Part shown: piece after piece, positions 1 to 6,268 of the stretch
Numbering within the stretch: position 1 is the first letter of the stretch
Layout of the letters: each line of letters begins with the position of its first letter
Source of the DNA: Patescibacteria group bacterium
GTDB taxonomy: Bacteria; Patescibacteriota; Dojkabacteria; SC72
Direction of reading: 5' to 3'
Length of the DNA: 9,514 bases
Assembly: GCA_003518125.1 (NCBI GenBank)
Contig: DOZG01000093.1
Location: forward strand, 3,475 to 12,988
The notes under the pieces: generated by a model
Told to the model about the DNA's origin: nothing
Databases searched by the model: none
What the model saw: the letters and a program-made list of their open reading frames with translations, nothing else
Program-made: the position numbers and the translations under genes

Positions 1-164
1 TGTTGTTTAAGTGCAGTATTTGGTGTCGCTTTCTGTATAGCCACACTAACAATATCTCCAAGTCCAGCAGTTTTCTTATTTGAATATCCAGGAATACCAA
101 TTATTTTTGCTGTCTTAGCTCCACTATTATCTGCAACTGTTAATATTGTTTGTATTTGTACCAT
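1..164 (-). CDS. rplN: 50S ribosomal protein L14 (uL14), N-terminal part, cut by window edge
   Basis: Large-subunit protein at the subunit interface, contacting 16S rRNA through bridge B8. The ATG is at 164-162 and 54 codons are visible before the window ends, so the C-terminal half is missing. The translation begins MVQIQTILTVADNSGAK; the ADNSGAK stretch, followed by a GDIV segment and KATPN, matches the conserved start of L14 proteins (A-DNSGAK, GD, DATP). Its ATG overlaps the TAA of rpsQ by one base (TAATG), typical of translational coupling. It is the last visible gene of the S10 cluster; in most bacteria rplX and the spc operon would follow beyond the edge. Identification is secure from motif and position. 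Confidence 0.95.
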   Translation of the reverse strand, partial: MVQIQTILTVADNSGAKTAKIIGIPGYSNKKTAGLGDIVSVAIQKATPNTALKQ

Positions 165-406
165 TATTCGTTAATAACTATCCATTTTACATTCTTCGAG
201 TAAGGTTTACTTTCTCTGATAATAACCTCATCTCCAATATTTAATTCTTTCTCAGTATGTGCAAAAAATATAGTCCTCTTATTTACAACCTTTTTATATA
301 CAGGATGACTTTGAGGGGTATCTACCTGAACTCTAACAGTATTCTGCATTTTATTCCCCACTATTACTCCTTTAAGTTCTTTTTTATTTCCCTGTCCTTG
401 TGTCAT
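164..406 (-). CDS. rpsQ: 30S ribosomal protein S17 (uS17)
   Basis: Primary 16S rRNA-binding protein of the 30S body, an OB-fold. The 80 residues match the usual length of about 80-88. Recognisable segments in order are LKGVIVGNKMQNTVRV (first strands), HPVYKK near residue 34, the FFAH loop, then IGDEV and the RESKPYSK motif (family consensus G-D-V-I-E-TRPLSK) before a KWIV C-terminus. The gene lies 63 nt downstream of rplP, where rpmC would normally intervene, and shares one base with the start of rplN. No Shine-Dalgarno-like sequence precedes the ATG; the leader is ATTTAACAAAAACATAA. No internal oddity was seen. Confidence 0.96.
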   Translation of the reverse strand: MTQGQGNKKELKGVIVGNKMQNTVRVQVDTPQSHPVYKKVVNKRTIFFAHTEKELNIGDEVIIRESKPYSKNVKWIVINE

Positions 407-469
407 TTATGTTTTTGTTAAATAATATAACGGCCTGTATTCTACCAGTATCTAGCGCTTTTCTCAAGC

Positions 470-886
470 CTATATACCTTTCTTTGTAATAAATTTTGTT
501 TTTACAGATAGTTTATGAGATGCAAGTCTTAATGCCTCCCTAGCTTCTTCCTCACTTACCCCACCCATTTCAAAAAGTATAGTTCCAGGTCTAACAACTG
601 CCACATATCCTTCAACATCTCCTTTCCCACCAATCATTTTACTATTGGTGGATTTTTGAGTATACGGTTTATGTGGAAAAATCTTAATCCACACCTTACC
701 TTTTCTCTTAATAGACCCAGTAATTGCTCTCCTTGCAGCTTCAATTTGTCTTTCTTTTACCCAAGCACTCGCCATCGCTTTAAGTCCGTAATCACCAAAT
801 ACTATAGTATTGTTTGCACTAGCAACCCCTCTCATCTTGCCTCTAAACTCTTTTCTATGTTTTCTTTTTTTAGGTTGTAATGCCAT
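470..886 (-). CDS. rplP: 50S ribosomal protein L16 (uL16)
   Basis: Late-assembly large-subunit protein near the A-site tRNA elbow and the peptidyl-transferase centre. Its 138 residues fit the family (about 136-144). Typical features are the basic N-terminus with [20 protein letters not shown] (30-37), RQIEAARRA (46-54), the IFPHKP segment (69-74), MIGGKG (84-89) and [14 protein letters not shown] towards the C-terminus. Two positions differ from familiar bacterial sequences. The arginine that is hydroxylated in E. coli L16 (R81 in RMGKGKG) is lysine here (K83), and the usual E-Y-W-V-A becomes E-G-Y-V-A. The stop is TAG. It follows rpsC by 20 nt within the S10 operon and is separated from rpsQ by an unusual 63-nt gap. 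Confidence 0.97.
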   Translation of the reverse strand: MALQPKKRKHRKEFRGKMRGVASANNTIVFGDYGLKAMASAWVKERQIEAARRAITGSIKRKGKVWIKIFPHKPYTQKSTNSKMIGGKGDVEGYVAVVRPGTILFEMGGVSEEEAREALRLASHKLSVKTKFITKKGI

Positions 887-906
887 TCTATTTATTTAAA
901 AAGTAA

Positions 907-1554
907 TTATTCTTTTGATTCAACACTAGTTTTATCACCTGTATAGACCCAAACTTTAACACCCATTAAACCAGCATCTGTTGTTTTTGCAGTTTCCTCT
1001 GCATAATCAATATCCGCCTTTAATGTTTGTGCAGGGATAGATCCACCCGTAGCTTTAATTCTTCTTGCTTGACTTGCATTATTAATTCTTCCAGATATCC
1101 AAATCTTAATACCTTTAGCACCTGCCATCATTGCTTTTTCTTTTGCACTTAGCATTAAGAGCTTGGAAGGATGTCTTCTCTCGATACCATCTGCAATTGT
1201 TCTTGCGATAATTCTTGCAGATAGATCTGCTTTTACAACCTCCTTAATTTTTACCTCAACATCTTGTTTTAACATTCTTTTCAATTCTTTTTGTAATCTA
1301 TCAATACCTTCTCCTCCTCTTCCAATTGCGACACCAGGCCTTGCCACATATACTTCTATATCAATTTTTTTCGCATATATGAATATTTTTACATCATCGA
1401 TACCGGCATCATGAAGCCTTTCTCTAATAAGTTTTCTTATCTTTAAGTCTTGAGCTAAAGCCTTTGGATAATCTGCTTTAGTTGCATACCACGTAGAACC
1501 CCAAGTTTTATTTAATCCGATTCTTACTACATTTGGATTTACTTTTCTTCCCAT
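907..1554 (-). CDS. rpsC: 30S ribosomal protein S3 (uS3), altered helicase patch
   Basis: Protein of the 30S head at the mRNA entry tunnel. Its 215 residues align to E. coli S3 (233) without gaps through the body, with a shorter tail. The start is MGRKVNPN. The KH type II domain carries the GxxG loop in PGVAIGRGGEGI (73-84). The C-terminal domain has GAKGIKIWISGR (145-156), LKADIDY (178-184) and MGVKVWVYTG (197-206). The helicase patch of E. coli, R131/R132/K135 (FRRAMK), reads S-K-L-L-M-L here at 130-135, so only one basic residue, lysine 131, is kept. The ATG shares one base with the rplV stop (TAATG), indicating coupling. The product is certain; loss of helicase function is inference. Confidence 0.97.
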   Translation of the reverse strand: MGRKVNPNVVRIGLNKTWGSTWYATKADYPKALAQDLKIRKLIRERLHDAGIDDVKIFIYAKKIDIEVYVARPGVAIGRGGEGIDRLQKELKRMLKQDVEVKIKEVVKADLSARIIARTIADGIERRHPSKLLMLSAKEKAMMAGAKGIKIWISGRINNASQARRIKATGGSIPAQTLKADIDYAEETAKTTDAGLMGVKVWVYTGDKTSVESKE

Positions 1555-1895
1555 TATTTAGTCTCTAATTCTAAATTAAGATGTGATCTTCTCTTGAGAA
1601 TAACTGAATGTCTTCCTTTAGAAGCAAACCTGCCTCTTTTATATGTAGGAGCTTCATCAACAAATATTTTCTTTATCATAAGATCTCCTTTTCCAACTCC
1701 ATATTTTTCTCTTGCATTGGCTACGCCAGATAGGATAGCTTTTTTAATAAAAAGAGTTCCTTTTTTATTTGTAAACTCTAATATATCAAGAGCTTCTTCC
1801 ACATCCTTACCCCTAACAAGATCAATAATAAGCCTAAGTTTTTGTGGTGATTGTGCTATATTCTTTATTTTTACTTTACTTATTTTGACTTCCAT
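1554..1895 (-). CDS. rplV: 50S ribosomal protein L22 (uL22)
   Basis: Large-subunit protein whose extended beta-hairpin lines the nascent-peptide exit tunnel. The 113-residue length is normal. The globular part shows IAQSPQKLRLIIDLVRGK (family S-(R/P)-x-K-x-R-L-V-x-D-(L/I)-I-R-G) and EALDILEFTNKKG. The hairpin region runs from the IFVDEAPTYKR segment through KGRHSVILKRRSHL, equal in length to the E. coli loop, so no tunnel-loop deletion is apparent. It starts 16 nt after rpsS and overlaps the rpsC start by one base. The leader is TTTAAATA with no Shine-Dalgarno match. Assignment is secure. Confidence 0.96.
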   Translation of the reverse strand: MEVKISKVKIKNIAQSPQKLRLIIDLVRGKDVEEALDILEFTNKKGTLFIKKAILSGVANAREKYGVGKGDLMIKKIFVDEAPTYKRGRFASKGRHSVILKRRSHLNLELETK

Positions 1896-1911
1896 TATTT
1901 AAATATTTATA

Positions 1912-2217
1912 TTATTCTTCAAATCTACCACTACTGCCGTAAACTTTAGCAAGTTTTCCTTTCTTAGCATGTCCCTTGAATTTTCTAGTAGGAGCAAATT
2001 CACCAAGTTTATGTCCTATCATACTCTCTGATATCAGTATTGCATCATGAGATTTCCCGTTATGTACAGCAATTGTCAATCCAACCATTTCTGGTGTGAT
2101 GGTAGATGCTCTAGCCCATGTTTTTATTGGTTTTCTATCACCAGTATCTAAGGCTTTCTTCACCTTCTTCATCAATTTTTCATCTGTATATGGTCCTTTC
2201 TTTAATGATCTAGACAT
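1912..2217 (-). CDS. rpsS: 30S ribosomal protein S19 (uS19)
   Basis: Protein of the 30S head, pairing with S13 and contacting A-site tRNA and the intersubunit bridge. The 101 residues carry the family hallmarks in order: [10 protein letters not shown] at the N-terminus, [24 protein letters not shown] split across residues 31-54, and [16 protein letters not shown] at 68-83, the most conserved S19 block. The C-terminal tail is lysine-rich and a little longer than in E. coli (92). It starts 17 nt after rplB and is followed after 16 nt by rplV, the canonical order. No anomaly was seen. Confidence 0.97.
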   Translation of the reverse strand: MSRSLKKGPYTDEKLMKKVKKALDTGDRKPIKTWARASTITPEMVGLTIAVHNGKSHDAILISESMIGHKLGEFAPTRKFKGHAKKGKLAKVYGSSGRFEE

Positions 2218-2234
2218 TCTTTAAAGTATTAAAA

Positions 2235-3086
2235 TTATTTCTTAGCATCTGGCCTAGTTTTTGTTCTCTTACGCCTGATGATAAATTTGTCTGTTTTCTT
2301 ATTTTTTCTAGTTCTTGTACCAATCCTATTACCCCAGATATCTTTAGCTTGGCCACCGACCTGACCCTTACCTTCTCCACCACCGTGTGGATGTTGTACT
2401 GCATGCATAGCCATACCTCTTACTGCTGGTCTCCATCCTAGGTTTCTTCTTCTTCCTGCTTTCCCAAGTTTTACGTTTACTTTTTCTTCATTTCCAACCT
2501 GTCCAATTGTAGCCATAGCACTGGAGGGTACTAATCTAATCTCTCCAGATGGGAGCTTGATTTGTACATACTTACCCATAGAATCAATTCCCTGAACAAT
2601 AATTGATTGTCCAGCAGATCTCCCAAACCTTGCACCTCTTCCTACCTCATTTTCCACACAATGAACAGTTGTTCCAGAAGGGATATTTTTAATATACATT
2701 GCATTCCCTACAAGAATATCTGTCTTTTCACCAGAGATTACAGAATCTCCAACTTTAAGACCTTTGGGTGCTATTATATATCTTTTTTCACCATCTGCAT
2801 ACTGTAAAAGTGCTAAGTGTGCAGTTCTATTAGGATCAAAGTAAAAACCTAATACTTTAGCAGGAATATCAAATTTCTCCCTTTTAAAATCAATGACTCT
2901 TACTCTTCTCCTAAAGCCTCCACCTCTATGTCTTACAGTTATTTTACCCTGATTATTTCTCCCAGATTTTTGATTCTTTGAAATAGATAATTTCTTTGGA
3001 CCATGGTCTTTCTTAAGATATGATCTATTTTCAAGTTTGGTTCCTCTTAATGTTGAAGTTGTTGGTTTGTGTGATTTAATCGCCAT
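2235..3086 (-). CDS. rplB: 50S ribosomal protein L2 (uL2)
   Basis: Primary 23S rRNA-binding protein needed for subunit association and for the architecture of the peptidyl-transferase centre. The 283 residues fit the family (about 270-280). It has GRNNQGKITVRHRGGG (42-57), the OB-fold segment with FDPNRTAHLALLQYADGEKRYI split over 83-104, then the SH3-like domain with the GRGARFGRSAG block at 149-159 and RGMAMHAVQHPHGGGEGK (223-240). The last block normally reads MNPVDHPHGGGEG: the histidine equivalent to E. coli H229 is kept (H232), but the acidic neighbour D228 is glutamine (Q231), and N-P is H-A. It follows rplW by 2 nt. Assignment is certain; the effect of the substitution is unknown. Confidence 0.97.
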   Translation of the reverse strand: MAIKSHKPTTSTLRGTKLENRSYLKKDHGPKKLSISKNQKSGRNNQGKITVRHRGGGFRRRVRVIDFKREKFDIPAKVLGFYFDPNRTAHLALLQYADGEKRYIIAPKGLKVGDSVISGEKTDILVGNAMYIKNIPSGTTVHCVENEVGRGARFGRSAGQSIIVQGIDSMGKYVQIKLPSGEIRLVPSSAMATIGQVGNEEKVNVKLGKAGRRRNLGWRPAVRGMAMHAVQHPHGGGEGKGQVGGQAKDIWGNRIGTRTRKNKKTDKFIIRRKRTKTRPDAKK

Positions 3087-3088
3087 AG

Positions 3089-3382
3089 TTATATATTTAA
3101 GAATTCATCAATTTTATCTCCTTTTTTGAGAGTGACTATAGCTTTACTACTATCCTCATTTCTAAATCTTTTGTTTGTTTTTATATTTCTATACATTTTC
3201 CCAGGTCTTATTACTGTGTTTACCTTTGTAACCTTTACCTTATACTCTTTTTCAATACTTTCTTTAATCTCAATCTTGTTCATTTTCCCTTTGACTAAGA
3301 AGGTATATTTATTCTGAGCATTAGCTAGGCTGTAGCTTTTTTCAGATACAACTGGTTGTAATTTAATATTCTTATTTTCCAT
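3089..3382 (-). CDS. rplW: 50S ribosomal protein L23 (uL23)
   Basis: Large-subunit protein at the exit-tunnel mouth, the docking site for trigger factor and SRP in bacteria. The 97 residues are of normal length. Recognisable elements are the LQPVVSEKS start (family P-(V/I)-(I/V)-T-E-K), NKYTFLV (24-30), the helix with [17 protein letters not shown] (35-51), and VNTVIRPGK with a basic, flexible loop. The ATG lies inside the end of rplD, an 11-nt overlap, so the two are probably translationally coupled. It is followed 2 nt later by rplB. No unusual substitution is evident. Confidence 0.95.
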   Translation of the reverse strand: MENKNIKLQPVVSEKSYSLANAQNKYTFLVKGKMNKIEIKESIEKEYKVKVTKVNTVIRPGKMYRNIKTNKRFRNEDSSKAIVTLKKGDKIDEFLNI

Positions 3383-3971
3383 TTACTAGTCTTTCTTCTA
3401 AAATCTTAACTGAACCTTCATCAATTATTACCTTTGTACAATCAACAATGTGTTTTACATTCACCTTATTGACATCTACAAAATTAACATGTTCAACATT
3501 CCTCACTGCAAGGTCAATATTTTTATTTGCAGATATTATTAAAGTTTTCTTTCCTGCCATCTTAACGATACTACTCCTCAAACCTGTAACTTTCCTTTTA
3601 CCAATATTTACAAACTCTACGGCTTTTTCAATTAATCTTTTTGAAAGCATCATACAAACAGCTTTCTTAGCCATCTTTTTGTTAATTTTTCTCTTCCAAT
3701 TTTTATTATTAGATCCAAATGCTACTCCACCTTTGACCCAAATTGGAGATCTTATAGAGCCATGTCTCGCTCTACCAGTACCTTTCTGTCTCCACGGTTT
3801 TCTACCTCCACCTCTTACCTCTGCTCTTGTTTTTGTACTAGATGTTCCTTTTCTCTCATTATTACGATATACGTAGAGTACCTGAGCTATCAAGTCTTCA
3901 TTATATTCTACCTCCCAAACCATTGGGTTGAGTTTTGTTTCTTTAGTTGTAGTAGTTTTCTTTTCTGCCAT
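3372..3971 (-). CDS. rplD: 50S ribosomal protein L4 (uL4)
   Basis: Large-subunit protein with an extended loop reaching the exit-tunnel constriction. In E. coli it also represses its own S10 operon. The 199 residues match the usual 200-210. The N-terminal part carries the conserved loop [28 protein letters not shown] (49-76, described by its key residues G54-G56, W60, K63-G66, R67-R69, S75), then GGVAFG, and a C-terminal Rossmann-like domain with [13 protein letters not shown]. It starts 1 nt after rplC ends and overlaps rplW by 11 nt. Feedback control by L4 binding the leader is possible but cannot be judged, as no E. coli-like S10 leader is recognised. Confidence 0.96.
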   Translation of the reverse strand: MAEKKTTTTKETKLNPMVWEVEYNEDLIAQVLYVYRNNERKGTSSTKTRAEVRGGGRKPWRQKGTGRARHGSIRSPIWVKGGVAFGSNNKNWKRKINKKMAKKAVCMMLSKRLIEKAVEFVNIGKRKVTGLRSSIVKMAGKKTLIISANKNIDLAVRNVEHVNFVDVNKVNVKHIVDCTKVIIDEGSVKILEERLVNGK

Positions 3972-3972
3972 G

Positions 3973-4560
3973 TTATTCTGCTGTAAATATAGCTACTGGA
4001 TTTCCATTTGGACCTGGGATTGGGCCAGATATTAGTAAAAAGTTGTCCTTAATTGCAACAACCTTTCTTTCTTTTAATGTAATTTGGTCACTTCCCATTC
4101 TTCCACCCATCTTTTTACCTTTCCATACTCTTCCAGGATCAGTACCTGCACCAATGGAACCAGGAGCCCTTAATCGGTCTGATTGACCATGAGTTCTCTG
4201 CCCACCTTTAAAACCCCACCTTTTTACAACCCCCTGGAAACCCTTACCTTTTGACTTACTCACTGTTGTTACTTCATCACCTATATTAAAGATCTCTGTC
4301 TTTACTTCATCTCCAATACTTACTTCTTCTCCGAACTTCCCAATAAATACTTTTCTGAATCTAGGAACATATTTTAATTTCTTATACTGTCCAATTTCTG
4401 CTTTACTTGGATGTCTTACCTTTAAAAGCCCTAGTTCTACTTGATCACCATCCCTCTTTACAACCTTACATGTAGATGTATCAATGATGGTAACTGGAAC
4501 CATCTTGTCATCTACAAACATTCTAGTCATTCCTTTTTTAATTCCAAGTATTGCTTTCAT
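3973..4560 (-). CDS. rplC: 50S ribosomal protein L3 (uL3)
   Basis: Early-assembly large-subunit protein whose extension approaches the peptidyl-transferase centre. The 195 residues are slightly short of E. coli (209) because of a compact middle. The N-terminus [15 protein letters not shown] is diagnostic (consensus GLIGKKVGMTR-F). The central block contains [18 protein letters not shown] (102-119), then [34 protein letters not shown], which holds the glutamine that is N5-methylated in E. coli (HGQ) and the PGRVWKG motif. The C-terminus has [16 protein letters not shown]. It is 12 nt after rpsJ and 1 nt before rplD. Nothing unusual was found. Confidence 0.97.
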   Translation of the reverse strand: MKAILGIKKGMTRMFVDDKMVPVTIIDTSTCKVVKRDGDQVELGLLKVRHPSKAEIGQYKKLKYVPRFRKVFIGKFGEEVSIGDEVKTEIFNIGDEVTTVSKSKGKGFQGVVKRWGFKGGQRTHGQSDRLRAPGSIGAGTDPGRVWKGKKMGGRMGSDQITLKERKVVAIKDNFLLISGPIPGPNGNPVAIFTAE

Positions 4561-4572
4561 CTCTATTATTTA

Positions 4573-4887
4573 CTAAGTTACAATATCAATTCCGACACCG
4601 GCAGGCATTTGAAGATGCGAAAGTGCATCTATGGTCTTAGGGGTTGGGTTTATGACATCAATTATTCTCTTATGAGTTCCAATCTCAAAATGTTCAATTG
4701 AGCTCTTATAGATGAATGGGGATCTATTAACTGCTACCTTTCTAACTTTAGTTGGTAGTGGAATAGGGCCTGCTACTTTCGCACCAGTACTTACTGCAGT
4801 CTCAACAATACTTTTTGCAGCTTTATCTAAAACTACGGAATCATATCCATTGAGCTTCACTCTAATTCTTGCATTTATATCTGCCAT
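4573..4887 (-). CDS. rpsJ: 30S ribosomal protein S10 (uS10 / NusE)
   Basis: Protein of the 30S head that also serves as NusE in antitermination with NusB and links to NusG. The 104 residues are normal. Key blocks are IRVKLNGYDSVVLDKAAK (8-25), GPIPLPTKVRKVAVNRSPF (40-58) with the RSP-F motif, then FEIGTHKRIIDV (67-78; usually FEIRTHKR) and the VGIDIVT C-terminus typical of S10 (P-x-G-V-x-I-x-I). The stop is TAG. It is the first gene of the S10 cluster, 70 nt downstream of tuf, with a strong hairpin in that gap. The ATG is preceded by TTTAAGATAGA, which has no convincing ribosome-binding site. Confidence 0.97.
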   Translation of the reverse strand: MADINARIRVKLNGYDSVVLDKAAKSIVETAVSTGAKVAGPIPLPTKVRKVAVNRSPFIYKSSIEHFEIGTHKRIIDVINPTPKTIDALSHLQMPAGVGIDIVT

Positions 4888-4922
4888 TCTATCTTAAAGA
4901 GCTAAATTAAACTTTATTAAAT

Positions 4923-4950
4923 AGAGAGGAAGTCCTAAGACCTCCTCTCT
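4923..4950 (-). terminator. Strong hairpin between tuf and rpsJ: terminator, attenuator or processing site
   Basis: On the transcribed (minus) strand, bases 4950-4939 pair with 4934-4923 to give a 12-bp stem with one G-U wobble and a TTAG tetraloop. It lies 7 nt after the tuf stop. The following bases are ATTTAATAAAG, with only a short T-run, so it is not a textbook intrinsic terminator. Because only about 35 nt separate it from the rpsJ ATG, complete termination would leave little room for an S10 promoter. Partial termination, RNase processing or 3'-end protection of the tuf message are all plausible. The hairpin is seen; the function is inferred. Confidence 0.6.
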
Positions 4951-4957
4951 TGATTAT

Positions 4958-6124
4958 TTACTTTATAATCTCGGTAACAACACCTTTACCTACTGTTTGT
5001 CCTCCTTCTCTAATAGCGAAGGTTTGTCCCTTTTCAAGTGCTACAGCAGCAACCAAGGAAACAGTGAATTCTGTATTATCACCAGGAGCTACCATCTCAG
5101 TACCTTCTGCGAGTGTTACCTCACCTGTTATATCAGCAGTTCTTACATAGAATTGTGGCTTATACCCACTTACAAATGGAGTGTGTCTTCCACCCTCCTC
5201 TTTGCTTAATATATATACCTCAGCTTTGAATTCTGTGTGAGTAGTAACAGACCCAGGTGCACAAAGAATCTGACCTCTTTCTACATCTTCCCTCTTAAAT
5301 CCTCTTAAAAGAATGCCTACATTATCACCAGCCTGAGCATCTTTCATACTCTTGTTGAACATCTCAATACCAGTTACTGTAGTCTTCTGTGGCTTTCTAC
5401 CCATTCCGAGAACTTCAACTGCCTCAGTTAACTTTATAACTCCTCTGTCAATTCTACCTGTTACAACTGTACCCCTACCTTCGATAGAGAAAACATCTTC
5501 AATAGCCATAAGGAATGGTTTTTCAATATCTCTCTTAGGAATTTCAATAAAGGAGTCGACAGCAGCCATAAGTTCTTTAACTGCAGTAAGTCCCTCTTTC
5601 TCTCCTTTTTCAGCAGCTAATGCACTACCTACGATAACAGGAGCGCTTCCATCAAATCCATATTTCTCTAAAAGATCCTTTACATCTGTTTTAATAAGCT
5701 CAATAATCTCTTCATCTGCTCCAGGAAACTTGTTAATAAAAACAACTATCTTAGGAACACCAACTTGCTTTGCAAGAAGTAAATGTTCTTTAGTTTGAGG
5801 CATAGCACCATCATCAGAAGAGATAACCAAAATAGCACCATCCATCTGTGCGGCACCGGTAATCATATTCTTAATATAGTCCTTGTGACCTGGACAATCT
5901 ACTAATGCGTAGTGTCTATTCTCAGTTTCAAGCTCAACGTGAGCAACAGAAATTGTTAATGATTTAGCTCTAGAATCTGGATCCTTATCGAGCTTGCTAA
6001 TCATATTATCAGCCTCTGTAGAATAGGCTTTTAGGATACCCCTAACCAAAGTAGTCTTACCATGGTCTACATGTCCTAATGTACCAATATTCATATGAGG
6101 CTTAGTTCTTATATACTCTGCCAT
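4958..6124 (-). CDS. tuf: Elongation factor Tu with non-canonical G4 motif (NKFP)
   Basis: Delivers aminoacyl-tRNA to the ribosomal A site as a nucleotide-bound ternary complex. The 388 residues span three domains: G domain about 1-195, domain 2 about 200-290 and domain 3 about 295-388, with the signatures [12 protein letters not shown] (217-228), LLRGFKRED and EGGRHTPF (310-317). P-loop GHVDHGKT (17-24), DCPGH (76-80, with catalytic-type His80) and G5 GSAL (166-169) are intact. G4, normally NKCD, is NKFP (131-134): the base-specifying Asp is Pro, with one residue fewer nearby. Switch I reads AKSLTI instead of ARGITI, keeping the Mg-binding Thr (57). An in-frame ATG at 6217 would add 31 residues with no EF-Tu similarity and overlap the promoter region, so MAEYIRT at 6124 is chosen. 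All three domains and operon context argue for EF-Tu. Confidence 0.96.
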   Translation of the reverse strand: MAEYIRTKPHMNIGTLGHVDHGKTTLVRGILKAYSTEADNMISKLDKDPDSRAKSLTISVAHVELETENRHYALVDCPGHKDYIKNMITGAAQMDGAILVISSDDGAMPQTKEHLLLAKQVGVPKIVVFINKFPGADEEIIELIKTDVKDLLEKYGFDGSAPVIVGSALAAEKGEKEGLTAVKELMAAVDSFIEIPKRDIEKPFLMAIEDVFSIEGRGTVVTGRIDRGVIKLTEAVEVLGMGRKPQKTTVTGIEMFNKSMKDAQAGDNVGILLRGFKREDVERGQILCAPGSVTTHTEFKAEVYILSKEEGGRHTPFVSGYKPQFYVRTADITGEVTLAEGTEMVAPGDNTEFTVSLVAAVALEKGQTFAIREGGQTVGKGVVTEIIK

Positions 6125-6181
6125 AAATATTAAAAGTAAATAATTTATATATAAAATAATACGTATATTACCATATTCCAA

Positions 6182-6199
6182 GATTCTCACATGAGAACC
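6182..6199 (-). promoter_or_regulatory. Short palindrome/hairpin in tuf leader
   Basis: The dyad TTCTCA-CA-TGAGAA (6184-6197) has perfect 6-bp half-sites. In RNA it would form a seven-pair stem over 6182-6199, with one G-U pair and an ATGT loop. It sits just downstream of the candidate -10 element at 6208-6213, so it could be an operator or a 5'-UTR stem. The palindrome is seen; a regulatory role is only suggested by position. Confidence 0.3.
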
Positions 6200-6207
6200 T
6201 GCGCTGA

Positions 6208-6236
6208 ATACTATCAAAAAGTGAGTATTTATGCAA
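6208..6236 (-). promoter_or_regulatory. Candidate sigma-70-type promoter for tuf
   Basis: Reading the minus strand, TTGCAT (6236-6231) is separated by exactly 17 nt from TAGTAT (6213-6208), which is preceded by TGA to give an extended -10 form (TGnTAGTAT). Transcription would begin near 6200, giving a leader of about 75 nt before the tuf ATG. The match to consensus is moderate (3/6 and 4/6), supported by the extended -10 and by the 143-nt gap, the largest between genes here. A weaker alternative further down is TTGGAA with TATTTT, 17 nt apart. Confidence 0.4.
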
Positions 6237-6268
6237 GAGTTTCAATGTATTTTCCTAAATTAAAACTC
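6237..6268 (-). terminator. Possible weak hairpin at the end of the CDP-alcohol transferase gene
   Basis: On the minus strand 6268-6259 can pair with 6246-6237, a 10-bp AT-rich stem with one G-U pair and a 12-nt loop. It begins at the last base of the preceding TAG stop. No T-run follows directly; a TTTTT occurs about 16 nt later. It could weakly terminate or stabilise the upstream message, but low GC content and the missing U-tract make it a poor intrinsic terminator. Confidence 0.25.

Noticed and set aside
2210..2404. 64-codon minus-strand frame within the end of rplB
   Set aside because: Overlaps rplB in another frame over its conserved C-terminal part; no family resemblance.
3448..3876. 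142-codon plus-strand open frame
   Set aside because: It is the complement of rplD, whose translation is unmistakable; the frame has no recognisable domain and low-complexity residues.
5352..5798. 148-codon plus-strand open frame
   Set aside because: It lies fully antisense to the conserved tuf G domain and domain 2; a Ser/Ile/Thr-rich shadow with no domain.
4958..6124. EF-Tu as a SelB-like or otherwise specialised paralogue, because of the odd G4 motif
   Set aside because: There is no fourth SelB domain, domains 2 and 3 match EF-Tu closely ([16 protein letters not shown]), and the gene sits directly before the S10 operon.
6159..6166. Palindrome ATACGTAT in the tuf leader
   Set aside because: An 8-bp palindrome in AT-rich sequence is expected by chance and has no second copy or clear placement relative to a promoter.
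6125..6217. N-terminal extension of EF-Tu by 31 residues starting at the ATG at 6217
   Set aside because: It has no EF-Tu similarity, lies over the candidate promoter and leader dyad, and [14 protein letters not shown] at 6124 matches the normal EF-Tu start.
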